Assembly (NCBI GenBank): GCA_031272375.1
Contig: JAISTY010000073.1
Coordinates: 1-8,906 of the forward strand
Direction: 5' to 3'
Origin: Opitutaceae bacterium
GTDB lineage: Bacteria; Verrucomicrobiota; Verrucomicrobiia; Opitutales; Opitutaceae
Length of the DNA stretch: 8,906 nt
Positions 1 through 6,308 of the stretch are shown in pieces (position 1 is the stretch's first letter; each line of letters starts with the position of its first letter). A model generated the notes under the pieces. That model did no database searches. It had not been told where the DNA came from and worked only from the letters and a program-made list of their open reading frames with translations. The translations under genes and the position numbers were made by a program.

Positions 1-665
1 GTTCCGTTCCAGGACCCGCCGCCCGGGCTGGCAGCCATCGCCGTCGCCTGCTCGGCCCTCGCCGCCTGGGCGACCCGCCGGGCGGCCGCCCAAAACGAAT
101 GCCTTTGCAATTGATGGAGAAACAAATGCGCGCCCATGAACGGGAAGACGATGAAGAATGACGGCTCGTGCGAAAGAATGGCGAAACACCCGATCATCCA
201 GATGGCAATCACGCTGCCAAAAGAGTTGTTTTTCAGCCATTTGCCATAAAACCAGAAAGCGGCGGCGGCAAGCGTCAGCATAAGGGCGTCGCGCCTGCCT
301 TCCATCAGGGTCCAAGCCGGCGCCCACAGTCCGCCGAGCATGAAAACAAACGGCAGCAGGAAACAGGAATACCCGTTTTTATAAAACATCCTGACAACCA
401 CGCAGACCAGCGTGCACACGGAAACGAGGACTATAAAATGTATCACAAGGGCCGGATCCACGCCGGCGCGCCTGTGAAGGAAAAACAACAGTTCGCCCCA
501 CAATCCCCTGCGGACAAAGCCGCCCTGATAATTTATCAGCCATTCGCTCAATTCCCAGTGGCGCCACGGCATTTTATCGAAGTTCGTCAGAAGCGCATGG
601 GCTTGGCGAAAAACAAGTTGGATAACAAATACTGCAAGGCCGACTTGCAGGAGCCTTGTCTTCCA
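1..665 (-). CDS. Polytopic membrane protein, 5' part (runs off left edge; start unresolved)
   Basis: The minus strand is open without a stop from about 746 to the left edge, and the protein continues beyond base 1. Read from 665, it shows about six hydrophobic segments: LLQVGLAVFVIQLVF near the start, then segments beginning ALVIHFIVL, CFLLPFVFM, ALMLTLAAA, VIAIWMIGC and FFIVFPFMG. A WLINYQGGFVRRGLWGE motif follows the first segment. I recall this GGFVRRGL arrangement from unnamed multi-span proteins, some in surface-polysaccharide regions, but I cannot give a function. The start is a problem. The ATG with the best ribosome site (AGAGG, then 6 nt, then ATG at 666..664) is out of frame and stops after about 25 codons. 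An ATG at 721..719 would join the frame only if the run of ten C had eleven or eight. TTG at 746..744 is in frame but weak. GC is lower here than elsewhere. The gene may be phase-variable, frameshifted, or hit by a homopolymer sequencing error. Confidence 0.72.
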
Positions 666-677
666 TGATGAACCTCT

Positions 678-698
678 TGTATAATAACTACTTATACA
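678..698. repeat. Perfect 7-bp inverted repeat, possible operator
   Basis: TGTATAA (678..684) and TTATACA (692..698) are exact reverse complements separated by TAACTAC. The site is AT-rich in a GC-rich genome and overlaps the possible -10 element of the membrane protein gene. This suggests a regulator binding site, although AT-rich promoters can form such repeats by chance. Confidence 0.45.
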
Positions 699-719
699 GG
701 GGGGGGGGATTGGTGTCTC
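691..719 (-). promoter_or_regulatory. Possible promoter with poly-C spacer
   Basis: On the minus strand GAGACA (719..714, four of six matches to TTGACA) is followed after exactly 17 nt by TATAAG (696..691). The predicted start would lie near 683, just before the AGAGG-N6-ATG at 666. Ten C occupy most of the spacer. The -35 match is only moderate, so this is a suggestion and not a firm call. Confidence 0.4.
699..708. repeat. Homopolymer of ten G (plus) / ten C (minus)
   Basis: Ten identical bases lie between the possible -35 and -10 elements and upstream of the membrane protein frame. Tracts of this length are prone to slipped-strand changes. Adding one C, or losing two, would also connect ATG 721..719 in frame to the membrane protein. 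Confidence 0.85.
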
Positions 720-815
720 ATGGAAATGGTTTTGTTTTCGCGGCAACTTGTTTGTCCGCCACGACCTCGCAAGTAAAAAGTGGCAAGGGGGTCGCGGGGT
801 GGTTGCGCGCGGGCG

Positions 816-2243
816 TCAGGGGCGGGGGCGCGGTTTGTTTTGGGCAAGGTGGGTGGCGAGCCAGGCGCGGGCGCCGTCGGCGGTGTCGAAGACGCCCTCC
901 AATTGCGCCTCGAACGCTGCGCGCAAAACCGGTTTGAAGCGGGGGCCGGGTCTCATGCCGAGCGCCACAAGGTCGCGCCCGCGCAGCAGGGGTTTCGGCG
1001 CTTCCGTGGCAAGCGCGAGTTCGGCGGCGCCTTGTCGCAGCGCGGCGATGAGGGCGAGCGAGTCGGCGCCGTCGAGCGGCGGGCGTCCGAGGGCGTCGGC
1101 GGACATGACGGCGCAGAGGTCATTGACGGTCGCGGGGGCGAGGCGGCGGGCGAGGCGGCGGATTTGGGTTTGGGTGAGGCCGTTGCCGCTGTGGTGAACG
1201 AGGTGGTTTTTGACAAGGGGCGTTACCAGCGGCGCGTAAAAATGCGGCGCGCCGACGCGGCGGAGGAAACTTTCGGCGAGCGGGACGCCGGCGGCCTCGT
1301 GTCCGGGGCTTGTCCAGCGGAGCCGGCCGCGTCGTTCGGCGCGGGTGGTGACGGAGGGTTTGCCGAAGTCGTGCGCGAGGGTCGCGAACATGAGGACGCG
1401 CCGGTGGGCGTCGGCGTTGAGTTTTTCCGAGGCTTCGGCGAGGCGGTATTCGGGCAGGGAGGCGAGGGCGTCGCAGCAGTGGGCGGTGTGCGCGAAGACG
1501 TCGCCCTCCGGGTGCCAGTCGGGTTCCTGCGGTGTGCCGCGGAGCGCGGCGATTTCGGGGTAATGGGCGAGCCAGCCGGTCTGGACGAGGACGTCGAGGC
1601 CGCGGGAGGGGCGGACGGACTGGGCGGCCCATTTCGCCCATTCGCCCCAGACGCGTTCGGCGGGAAGCTCGGCGTGGGTGGCGGAGATGGAGCGGCAGAG
1701 CGCGGCGGTTTCGGGGGCGAGGACGAGGTCGAAGCGCGCGGCGAACTGGAAGGCGCGCAGGACGCGCAGGGGATCCTCGGTGAAGGCCGGGCTGGTGTGG
1801 CGGAGGATTTTCGCGCGGAGGTCGCGCTGCCCGCCGAAGGGGTCAATGAGTTCGCCGGTGAAGGGGTCGCAGGCGATGGAGTTGAGGGTGAAATCGCGGC
1901 GGGCGGCGGCCTCGGCGTCGGTGAGATCGGGGTCGGGGCGGACGGCGAAGCCGCGGTGCCCCGCGCCGGTCTTGGACTCGCGGCGTGGGAGGGAGAAGTC
2001 GTATTCGCGCCCGCGGAGGCGGAGTTTGATGACGCCGAAGGAGCGCCCGACGACGTCGGTGGCGCCGAAGGGGGCGAGGAGGGCGTGGAGGCGTTCAAAG
2101 GTGATGCCGCCGCCGACCTCGATGTCGTAGTCCTTGACGGGGATGCCGAGGAGCGAGTCGCGGACGCAGCCGCCGGCGAGCCGCGGCCTTGAGTGGCGGC
2201 GGAGCGTTTCGAGAACGGCGCGAAGTTCCGGCGGGAGATTCAT
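816..2243 (-). CDS. cca: CCA-adding tRNA nucleotidyltransferase (HD-domain type)
   Basis: Class II nucleotidyltransferase that adds or repairs the CCA end of tRNAs, with a central HD phosphohydrolase domain. With the ATG at 2243 it has 475 residues. Visible motifs are the nucleotide-binding GGCVRD (24-29), the catalytic DYD (Asp38/Asp40), RRDFTLNSIA (115-124), the EDPLRVLRAFQFAARF helix (156-171), HPEGDVFAHT (244-253) and the HD pair His291-Asp292 in LAHDFGKP. The length fits bacterial CCA enzymes that carry an HD domain. A poly(A) polymerase is possible, because the two families are hard to tell apart by eye; the HPEGDV/HD part favours CCA addition or repair. A GTG at 2261 would add six residues. 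I prefer ATG 2243 because a 12-base repeat lies 7 nt before it, nearly as it does before crcB. The gene starts 73 nt after hemC stops and probably ends the crcB-hemC-cca unit. No clear terminator was seen after it. Confidence 0.9.
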   Translation of the reverse strand: MNLPPELRAVLETLRRHSRPRLAGGCVRDSLLGIPVKDYDIEVGGGITFERLHALLAPFGATDVVGRSFGVIKLRLRGREYDFSLPRRESKTGAGHRGFAVRPDPDLTDAEAAARRDFTLNSIACDPFTGELIDPFGGQRDLRAKILRHTSPAFTEDPLRVLRAFQFAARFDLVLAPETAALCRSISATHAELPAERVWGEWAKWAAQSVRPSRGLDVLVQTGWLAHYPEIAALRGTPQEPDWHPEGDVFAHTAHCCDALASLPEYRLAEASEKLNADAHRRVLMFATLAHDFGKPSVTTRAERRGRLRWTSPGHEAAGVPLAESFLRRVGAPHFYAPLVTPLVKNHLVHHSGNGLTQTQIRRLARRLAPATVNDLCAVMSADALGRPPLDGADSLALIAALRQGAAELALATEAPKPLLRGRDLVALGMRPGPRFKPVLRAAFEAQLEGVFDTADGARAWLATHLAQNKPRPRP

Positions 2244-2250
2244 GCGGCGC

Positions 2251-2262
2251 GGTTGAACCACG
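2251..2262. repeat. Copy 1 of 12-base repeat before cca
   Basis: GGTTGAACCACG on the plus strand is identical to 3642..3653. Its core GGTTGAACC is palindromic around one centre base. Weaker similarity continues for about 20 nt (AGGGGCGGAGG here, AAAGGCGGAAGG at the other copy). It ends 7 nt before the ATG of cca. Confidence 0.7.
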
Positions 2263-2316
2263 GAGAGGGGCGGAGGGACACGCCTTTTTTGGGGCGCGGC
2301 GGCTTGTCAAAACCGG

Positions 2317-3249
2317 TCAGAGCCCGGCGGCGCGGAGGAGGCGGGCGGCGGTGGCGCCGGGGTGGGCGAGGTCGTCGCGGGTCAGGGGGAAGCGGAGGAG
2401 GCCGGTTTTTTCGTGGAAGAGGCGGAGGGCGCCGTCGGAGGCGTGGGCGGCGAAGGCGGTGTGGCAGCCGGCGCCGAGGGCGGACTGGAAGGCGCGTTCG
2501 AGGGTGACGGCGGCTTGCGCGGGGGCGTCGAGGAGTTCCGCCGGGAACGGCGGCTTGCCGGCGCGGCATGGGATGGCGTTGGCGGCCTGGCCGACGGCGG
2601 GGACGCATTGGTCGAGGGTGAGGAGGGTGAAAAGGCGGCCCGGGTGGGCGGGGGAGTTGTCCGAGCCGGGGGGCATTATTTGGAGGCGGAGGAGGCCGGC
2701 GGCGGCGAGGAGGGTGGCGTCGGCGGCGGGTTGTCGCGGGGGGACAAGTCGCCGCGGTGGGAGCGGGGACAAGCTGCCGCGCTCCGCGGGCGGGGCGTGG
2801 ATTTTTTGGAGGCGGGTGTGGAGGTTGCCGCGGATTTCGACAAAGCGGGCGGCGGGGAAGAGGCGGGCGAGTTGGAGGCGGCGGCGCGGGGCGGAGGTGG
2901 CGATGGTTGCCGGGGCTTCGGGGCCGGGGCGGCGGACGAGGACGTCGCGGGGGTCGGCGCGGGGCGTGTAGCCGAGGAGGACGAGGCCGGGGGTGTTTTG
3001 TCCGGGGAGGTCCTTCGCGCTGTGGACGGCGAGGTCGGCGTCGTTGTTAAGGAGGGCGTTTTCGAGTTCGGAGGTGAAGAGGCCCTTGCCGCCGCGCTGT
3101 TCGAGGGACCAGGCGGCCTGTTTGTCGCCGGTGGTGAGGAGGGGGAGGAGTTCGGAGGCGATGCCGGCGCGGGCGAGGAGACCGGCGACAACGCGGGCCT
3201 GGGCGAGGGCGAGGGGGCTTTGGCGGGTGGCAATGCGGAGGGGGGACAT
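2317..3249 (-). CDS. hemC: Hydroxymethylbilane synthase (porphobilinogen deaminase)
   Basis: Condenses four porphobilinogen molecules into hydroxymethylbilane for haem and other tetrapyrroles, in the cytoplasm. The protein has 310 residues. Family signatures run in order: ATRQSPLAL (7-15), GGKGLFTSELE (53-63), HSAKDLP (76-82) with the catalytic aspartate at 80, PRRR (121-124), RGNLHTRL (140-147), AAAGLLRL (182-189), PAVGQ (217-221) and LGAGCHTA (258-265), where Cys262 is the expected attachment site of the dipyrromethane cofactor. Odd feature: residues 151-175, rich in Pro, Arg and Ser, replace the usual short link between TRLxKL and DAxxLAAAGL. The DNA there carries palindromic repeats, so this looks like an in-frame element insertion. 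All catalytic residues remain, so the enzyme is probably active. The start lies 3 nt after the crcB stop, which suggests coupled translation. Confidence 0.93.
   Translation of the reverse strand: MSPLRIATRQSPLALAQARVVAGLLARAGIASELLPLLTTGDKQAAWSLEQRGGKGLFTSELENALLNNDADLAVHSAKDLPGQNTPGLVLLGYTPRADPRDVLVRRPGPEAPATIATSAPRRRLQLARLFPAARFVEIRGNLHTRLQKIHAPPAERGSLSPLPPRRLVPPRQPAADATLLAAAGLLRLQIMPPGSDNSPAHPGRLFTLLTLDQCVPAVGQAANAIPCRAGKPPFPAELLDAPAQAAVTLERAFQSALGAGCHTAFAAHASDGALRLFHEKTGLLRFPLTRDDLAHPGATAARLLRAAGL
2731..2786. repeat. Palindromic GACAAG element inside hemC
   Basis: Two imperfect units, each with GGGGACAAG followed by GCCGCG or GCTGCCGCG, lie in tandem. A TTGTC/GACAA inverted repeat (2731..2746) overlaps the first. 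In the second unit GGAGCG (2760..2765) pairs with CGCTCC (2780..2785), forming a hairpin with few mismatches. The block corresponds to the extra residues of HemC and keeps the frame. Confidence 0.6.
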
Positions 3250-3252
3250 GGG

Positions 3253-3633
3253 TCAGGCGTGTTTGGCGACGAGGAGGATGCCGGCGGTGTTGGCGGCGAG
3301 ACAGGCGGCGAGGGTTGCGAGGAGGTAGGCGGCGGAGGCGGCGGGGTGTCCGTCGCGCCAGAGGGCGAGGGTTTGCTGGGTGAGCGCGGAAAGGGTGCTG
3401 AAGCCGCCGCAGAAGCCGGCGACGAGGAGGAGGCGGCGGGTGTCGTCGAGCGGGAGCCTTGAGGCGGCGCCGGCGGCGAGGAGGCCGGCGAGGAGGGAGG
3501 CGAGGATGTTGACGGCGAGAATGCCGACGGGGAAGGGGGCGGGCGACGGCAGCTTGTTGACGGCGGAGGAGAGGAGGTGGCGGGCGGCGCCGCCGAGGCC
3601 GCTGCCGAGGAAGACGAGGAGGACGTCACGCAT
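3253..3633 (-). CDS. crcB: CrcB/Fluc-type fluoride channel
   Basis: Small dual-topology membrane protein that lets fluoride leave the cell. It has 126 residues and four hydrophobic spans, the usual Fluc size. Recognisable parts are the N-terminal GSGLGGAARH, FPVGILAVNILAS with the conserved asparagine, and GFCGGFSTLSALTQQ, which corresponds to the family's GxxGGxTTFSTF box. Odd feature: both phenylalanines of that box, which line the fluoride path in studied Fluc channels, are leucine here. Function as a channel is therefore likely but not certain. The stop is 3 nt before the hemC start, so crcB heads a crcB-hemC-cca unit. Only 39 nt separate its ATG from the ilvC terminator, which leaves no room for a fluoride riboswitch and hardly any for a promoter. 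Partial read-through from ilvC may feed it. Confidence 0.85.
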   Translation of the reverse strand: MRDVLLVFLGSGLGGAARHLLSSAVNKLPSPAPFPVGILAVNILASLLAGLLAAGAASRLPLDDTRRLLLVAGFCGGFSTLSALTQQTLALWRDGHPAASAAYLLATLAACLAANTAGILLVAKHA

Positions 3634-3641
3634 GACGGGCG

Positions 3642-3653
3642 GGTTGAACCACG
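3642..3653. repeat. Copy 2 of 12-base repeat before crcB
   Basis: GGTTGAACCACG matches 2251..2262 exactly and ends 8 nt before the crcB ATG (3633). On the transcribed strand it reads CGTGGTTCAACC. No Shine-Dalgarno site is seen here, so the element occupies the place where one would sit. Confidence 0.7.
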
Positions 3654-3672
3654 AACAAAGGCGGAAGGCGTT

Positions 3673-3706
3673 AAAAAAACGCGCCCTTTTGCGGAAGGGC
3701 GCGTTT
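3673..3706 (-). terminator. Intrinsic terminator of ilvC
   Basis: On the minus strand a 12-bp perfect stem (AAACGCGCCCTT paired with AAGGGCGCGTTT, 6-nt loop) runs straight into further T residues, giving seven T in a row (3679..3673). It lies 30 nt after the ilvC stop. The plus strand has no T run after the stem, so it works in one direction only. Confidence 0.9.
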
Positions 3707-3735
3707 GGGAACGGAGGCGGGACGGCCGGCGGCGG

Positions 3736-4767
<1,032 letters not shown>

Positions 4768-4836
4768 GGTGAAGGTGGTGGGCGGGTTGGGTTGCGGATT
4801 GGGTTGCAATGGGAAACGGCGGGGCGGCGGGGGGTG

Positions 4837-5307
4837 TCAACGTTTTTGGGCGAGGACGCCGGTGCGGGCGAGTTCGAGGATGCCGAAGGGTTCGAGGAGG
4901 CGGAGGAAGGCGGCGGTCTTGGAGTCGTCGCCGACGATTTCGACGATGACGGCGTCGGCGGCGACGTTGACGATGCGGGCGCGGAAGATGTCGCAGATTT
5001 GCATGATTTCGGAGCGGGAGCGGGAGGCGGCGCGGACTTTGGCGAGGATGAGTTCGCGGACGACGGCCTGGCCCTCGGTGAAGTCAACGACCTCGACGAC
5101 GTTGGCGAGTTTGCGGAGTTGTTTGATGGCGAGGTCGAGCTGGGCGTCGTCGCCTTTGAGGACGACGGTGAGGCGGGAGAGTTCGGGGACGTGGGTGGGG
5201 GCGACGTTGAGGGAGTCTATGTTGAAGCCGCGCCCGGAGAACATGCCGGCGACGCGGGCGAGGACGCCGAACTTGTTTTCGACGAGTGCTGATATGGTGT
5301 GGCGCAT
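4837..5307 (-). CDS. ilvN: Acetolactate synthase small (regulatory) subunit
   Basis: Regulatory subunit of acetohydroxyacid synthase. It binds the catalytic IlvB subunit and gives feedback inhibition by valine. It has 156 residues, a normal length for IlvN/IlvH. The N-terminal ACT domain (about 2-76) shows ISALVENKFGVLARVAGMFSGRGFNIDSL and the effector-binding NIDSL turn. The C-terminal half (about 80-150) has the VRELILAKV and FGILELARTG stretches typical of the family. The start at 5307 follows the 3' end of tRNA-Val by only 14 nt, so the mRNA may begin where the tRNA is cut out. ilvB, usually just upstream, is absent and must lie elsewhere. ilvC follows after 69 nt. Confidence 0.94.
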   Translation of the reverse strand: MRHTISALVENKFGVLARVAGMFSGRGFNIDSLNVAPTHVPELSRLTVVLKGDDAQLDLAIKQLRKLANVVEVVDFTEGQAVVRELILAKVRAASRSRSEIMQICDIFRARIVNVAADAVIVEIVGDDSKTAAFLRLLEPFGILELARTGVLAQKR

Positions 5308-5321
5308 GGATTTCTGGAAGC

Positions 5322-5397
5322 TGGTGGACGCTGAGGGAATCGAACCCCCGACCCTCCCGGTGTAAGCGGGATGCTCTAACCGCTGAGCCAAGCGTCC
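5322..5397 (-). tRNA. tRNA-Val (anticodon UAC)
   Basis: A 76-nt cloverleaf with the CCA end encoded. The acceptor stem is GGACGCT/AGCGTCC and the D arm is GCTC/GAGC. The anticodon stem TCCCG/CGGGA encloses loop CTTACAC, giving anticodon TAC. The T arm has loop TTCGATT with one G-T wobble in the stem, and the variable region is 5 nt. All stems pair, so it looks functional. Confidence 0.97.
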
Positions 5398-5484
5398 GAA
5401 ACGAGCGCAGGAGCAAAGGAGCGGGCGTCGGGCGGGGCAAGGGGATTGTTGGGGGGGAGTTGGCGGAGGCGGTTTTATCCGCAT

Positions 5485-5523
5485 AAAAAGTTGGCCGGTC
5501 GCCTACCCCTAAGCGACCGGCCA
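5485..5523 (-). terminator. Terminator-like hairpin upstream of tRNA-Val
   Basis: An 11-bp perfect stem (TGGCCGGTCGC with GCGACCGGCCA) has a 10-nt loop TTAGGGGTAG on the minus strand. It is followed by AC and then five T (5489..5485). It lies between a strong promoter and the tRNA, so it could end a short RNA or act as an attenuator. Confidence 0.6.
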
Positions 5524-5581
5524 TTTGCTTTCTTAGTTACCCCAAAACTCCCGCTATGCGGGAGAAGTGTTAAACTGACGC
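5485..5581 (-). ncRNA. Candidate small structured RNA or tRNA/ilv leader
   Basis: The expected transcript from the promoter at 5588..5615 begins near 5581. It contains a first hairpin (CTCCCGC-ATA-GCGGGAG, 5564..5548), an unpaired linker with GGGGTAACTAAG, and then the 11-bp stem followed by T residues (5523..5485). The length would be about 95 nt. No convincing protein is encoded: a short ATG frame starting MAGRLGVGDRP only reads through the second stem. I do not recognise the fold. It does not match a T-box (no TGG-N anticodon-like bulge or antiterminator seen) or 6C RNA (the loops lack six C). It could be an independent sRNA, or a leader controlling read-through into tRNA-Val-ilvN-ilvC. 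Confidence 0.45.
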
Positions 5582-5587
5582 CGCGAA

Positions 5588-5615
5588 CAGATAGGCGCGC
5601 GCGCCCCTCCGTCAA
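5588..5615 (-). promoter_or_regulatory. Strong sigma-70-like promoter with UP-type tract
   Basis: On the minus strand TTGACG (5615..5610) is followed after 16 nt by TATCTG (5593..5588). Just upstream lies an A/T tract, GGAAAATTTTTCCGAAAAA (5638..5620), where an UP element would sit. Such tracts are usual for stable-RNA promoters. It points at the two-hairpin segment and tRNA-Val. No equally good promoter was found nearer the tRNA. Confidence 0.6.
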
Positions 5616-5825
5616 GGGGTTTTTCGGAAAAATTTTCCGGCGGGAATGCAATTTGTTGCGGGTGAAGTTGAAGGGATGAATTATTTTTCCGGGTGACGGA
5701 TGAAGGCGGGCGGTGTTTTCATGGAGGCGCGGGGCATGGGGGCGGGCGCGCGGGGGTGGAAATTATTTTCCGTGCGGCTGTTTTTGTGTGTGCGGTTTTT
5801 GGAAAACGGGCTTCCTTTGCCGCGT
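5616..5825. other. Divergent intergenic region upstream of hpf
   Basis: This 210-nt stretch lies between the minus-strand promoter and hpf. It contains the palindromes CGGAAAAATTTTCCG (5625..5639) and GGAAA-TTAT-TTTCC (5758..5771), and two near-identical copies of AATTATTTT(T)CCG (5679..5691 and 5761..5772). These could be regulator sites or AT tracts for the hpf promoter, but no clear -35/-10 pair was found on the plus strand. Longer in-frame starts for hpf run through here but encode nothing family-like. Confidence 0.4.
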
Positions 5826-6197
5826 ATGATCCCTCCATCCCCCGAAGAAATCCATGCGAAGCTCCTGCTTCGCGGCGTGCACCTGAACCTGACCGACTCG
5901 ATGCGTGCGGTGTTTCACGAGAAGGTGAGCCGTTTGCTGCGCCATGAGCCGCGGATTATCCGCGTGCGCATTGACGTGGATCACGACACCACCCACGCGA
6001 AGGGCCTCTACACGGCCAAGGGGCACATTGAAATCAGCGGCCCGGACCTGATCGCCTCGGAAAGCTCCCCCGACGCCTACAAGGCCGTTGATGTGCTGAT
6101 AGACAAATTGGACCGCCTGCTGCGGAACCGTTCCCGCGCCCTCAAGGAGAAGCGCAAGGACGACATCCGCAAAGTCGGCGAGCCGGAGGAGGTTTGA
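5826..6197 (+). CDS. hpf: Ribosome hibernation promoting factor, short form
   Basis: Binds the 30S decoding region in slow-growing or stressed cells and helps turn ribosomes into inactive dimers. It has 123 residues from the ATG at 5826. The family core runs from about 11 to 105: LLLRGVHLNLTDSMRAVFHEKVSRLLRH, then IIRVRIDVDHD, GHIEISGPDLIASESSPDAYKAVDVLIDKLDRLLR, and a basic tail (RSRALKEKRKDD). It lacks the C-terminal dimerisation domain of the long form. Upstream in-frame ATGs (for example 5700) would add a tail without family character, so 5826 is preferred. Start choice remains uncertain because no Shine-Dalgarno site is seen. The gene converges on 6309..7784 with a 111-nt gap in which I see no clear terminator. 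Confidence 0.9.
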   Translation: MIPPSPEEIHAKLLLRGVHLNLTDSMRAVFHEKVSRLLRHEPRIIRVRIDVDHDTTHAKGLYTAKGHIEISGPDLIASESSPDAYKAVDVLIDKLDRLLRNRSRALKEKRKDDIRKVGEPEEV

Positions 6198-6308
6198 GCG
6201 AGTGGAGGCGCGTGGCGGGCGGCGCGGAGGCGGCGGCTTCCGCGGTCGGGGGCGTCGCCGTCGCCGCGGGGGGCGGGAGGTTCGCTTTGGTGGCGCGGGC
6301 GGGCGGTT

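Noticed and set aside
168..668. Plus-strand frame of 166 codons
   Set aside because: It is polar and without family character. It lies opposite a minus-strand frame with regular membrane spans and the GGFVRRGL motif.
780..2192. Long plus-strand open frame of 470 codons opposite cca, and similar long frames opposite hemC, crcB and ilvC
   Set aside because: They are Gly/Ala/Glu-rich or Arg-rich translations with no domain and result from the high GC content. The minus-strand frames carry clear family motifs.
3634..3672. Fluoride riboswitch before crcB
   Set aside because: Only 39 nt lie between the ilvC terminator and the crcB ATG, and none of the conserved riboswitch segments is present.
4768..4809. 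Upstream TTG start for ilvC giving a [10 protein letters not shown] extension
   Set aside because: The extension comes from repeated GGGTTG in the spacer and has no counterpart in the family, while ATG 4767 gives the usual start.
5421..5457. G-quadruplex potential on the plus strand (several runs of 3-7 G)
   Set aside because: The run lies on the non-transcribed strand of a GC-rich spacer, and such G runs are common in this window.
5490..5575. Integron attC-like site or 6C RNA
   Set aside because: GTTAAAC resembles half of an attC core, but the paired core and integrase context are missing. The hairpin loops lack the six C of 6C RNA.
5398..5581. T-box leader or branched-chain leader peptide before ilvN
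   Set aside because: No T-box sequence or antiterminator was seen, and no short frame rich in Val, Leu or Ile codons precedes the terminator-like stem.
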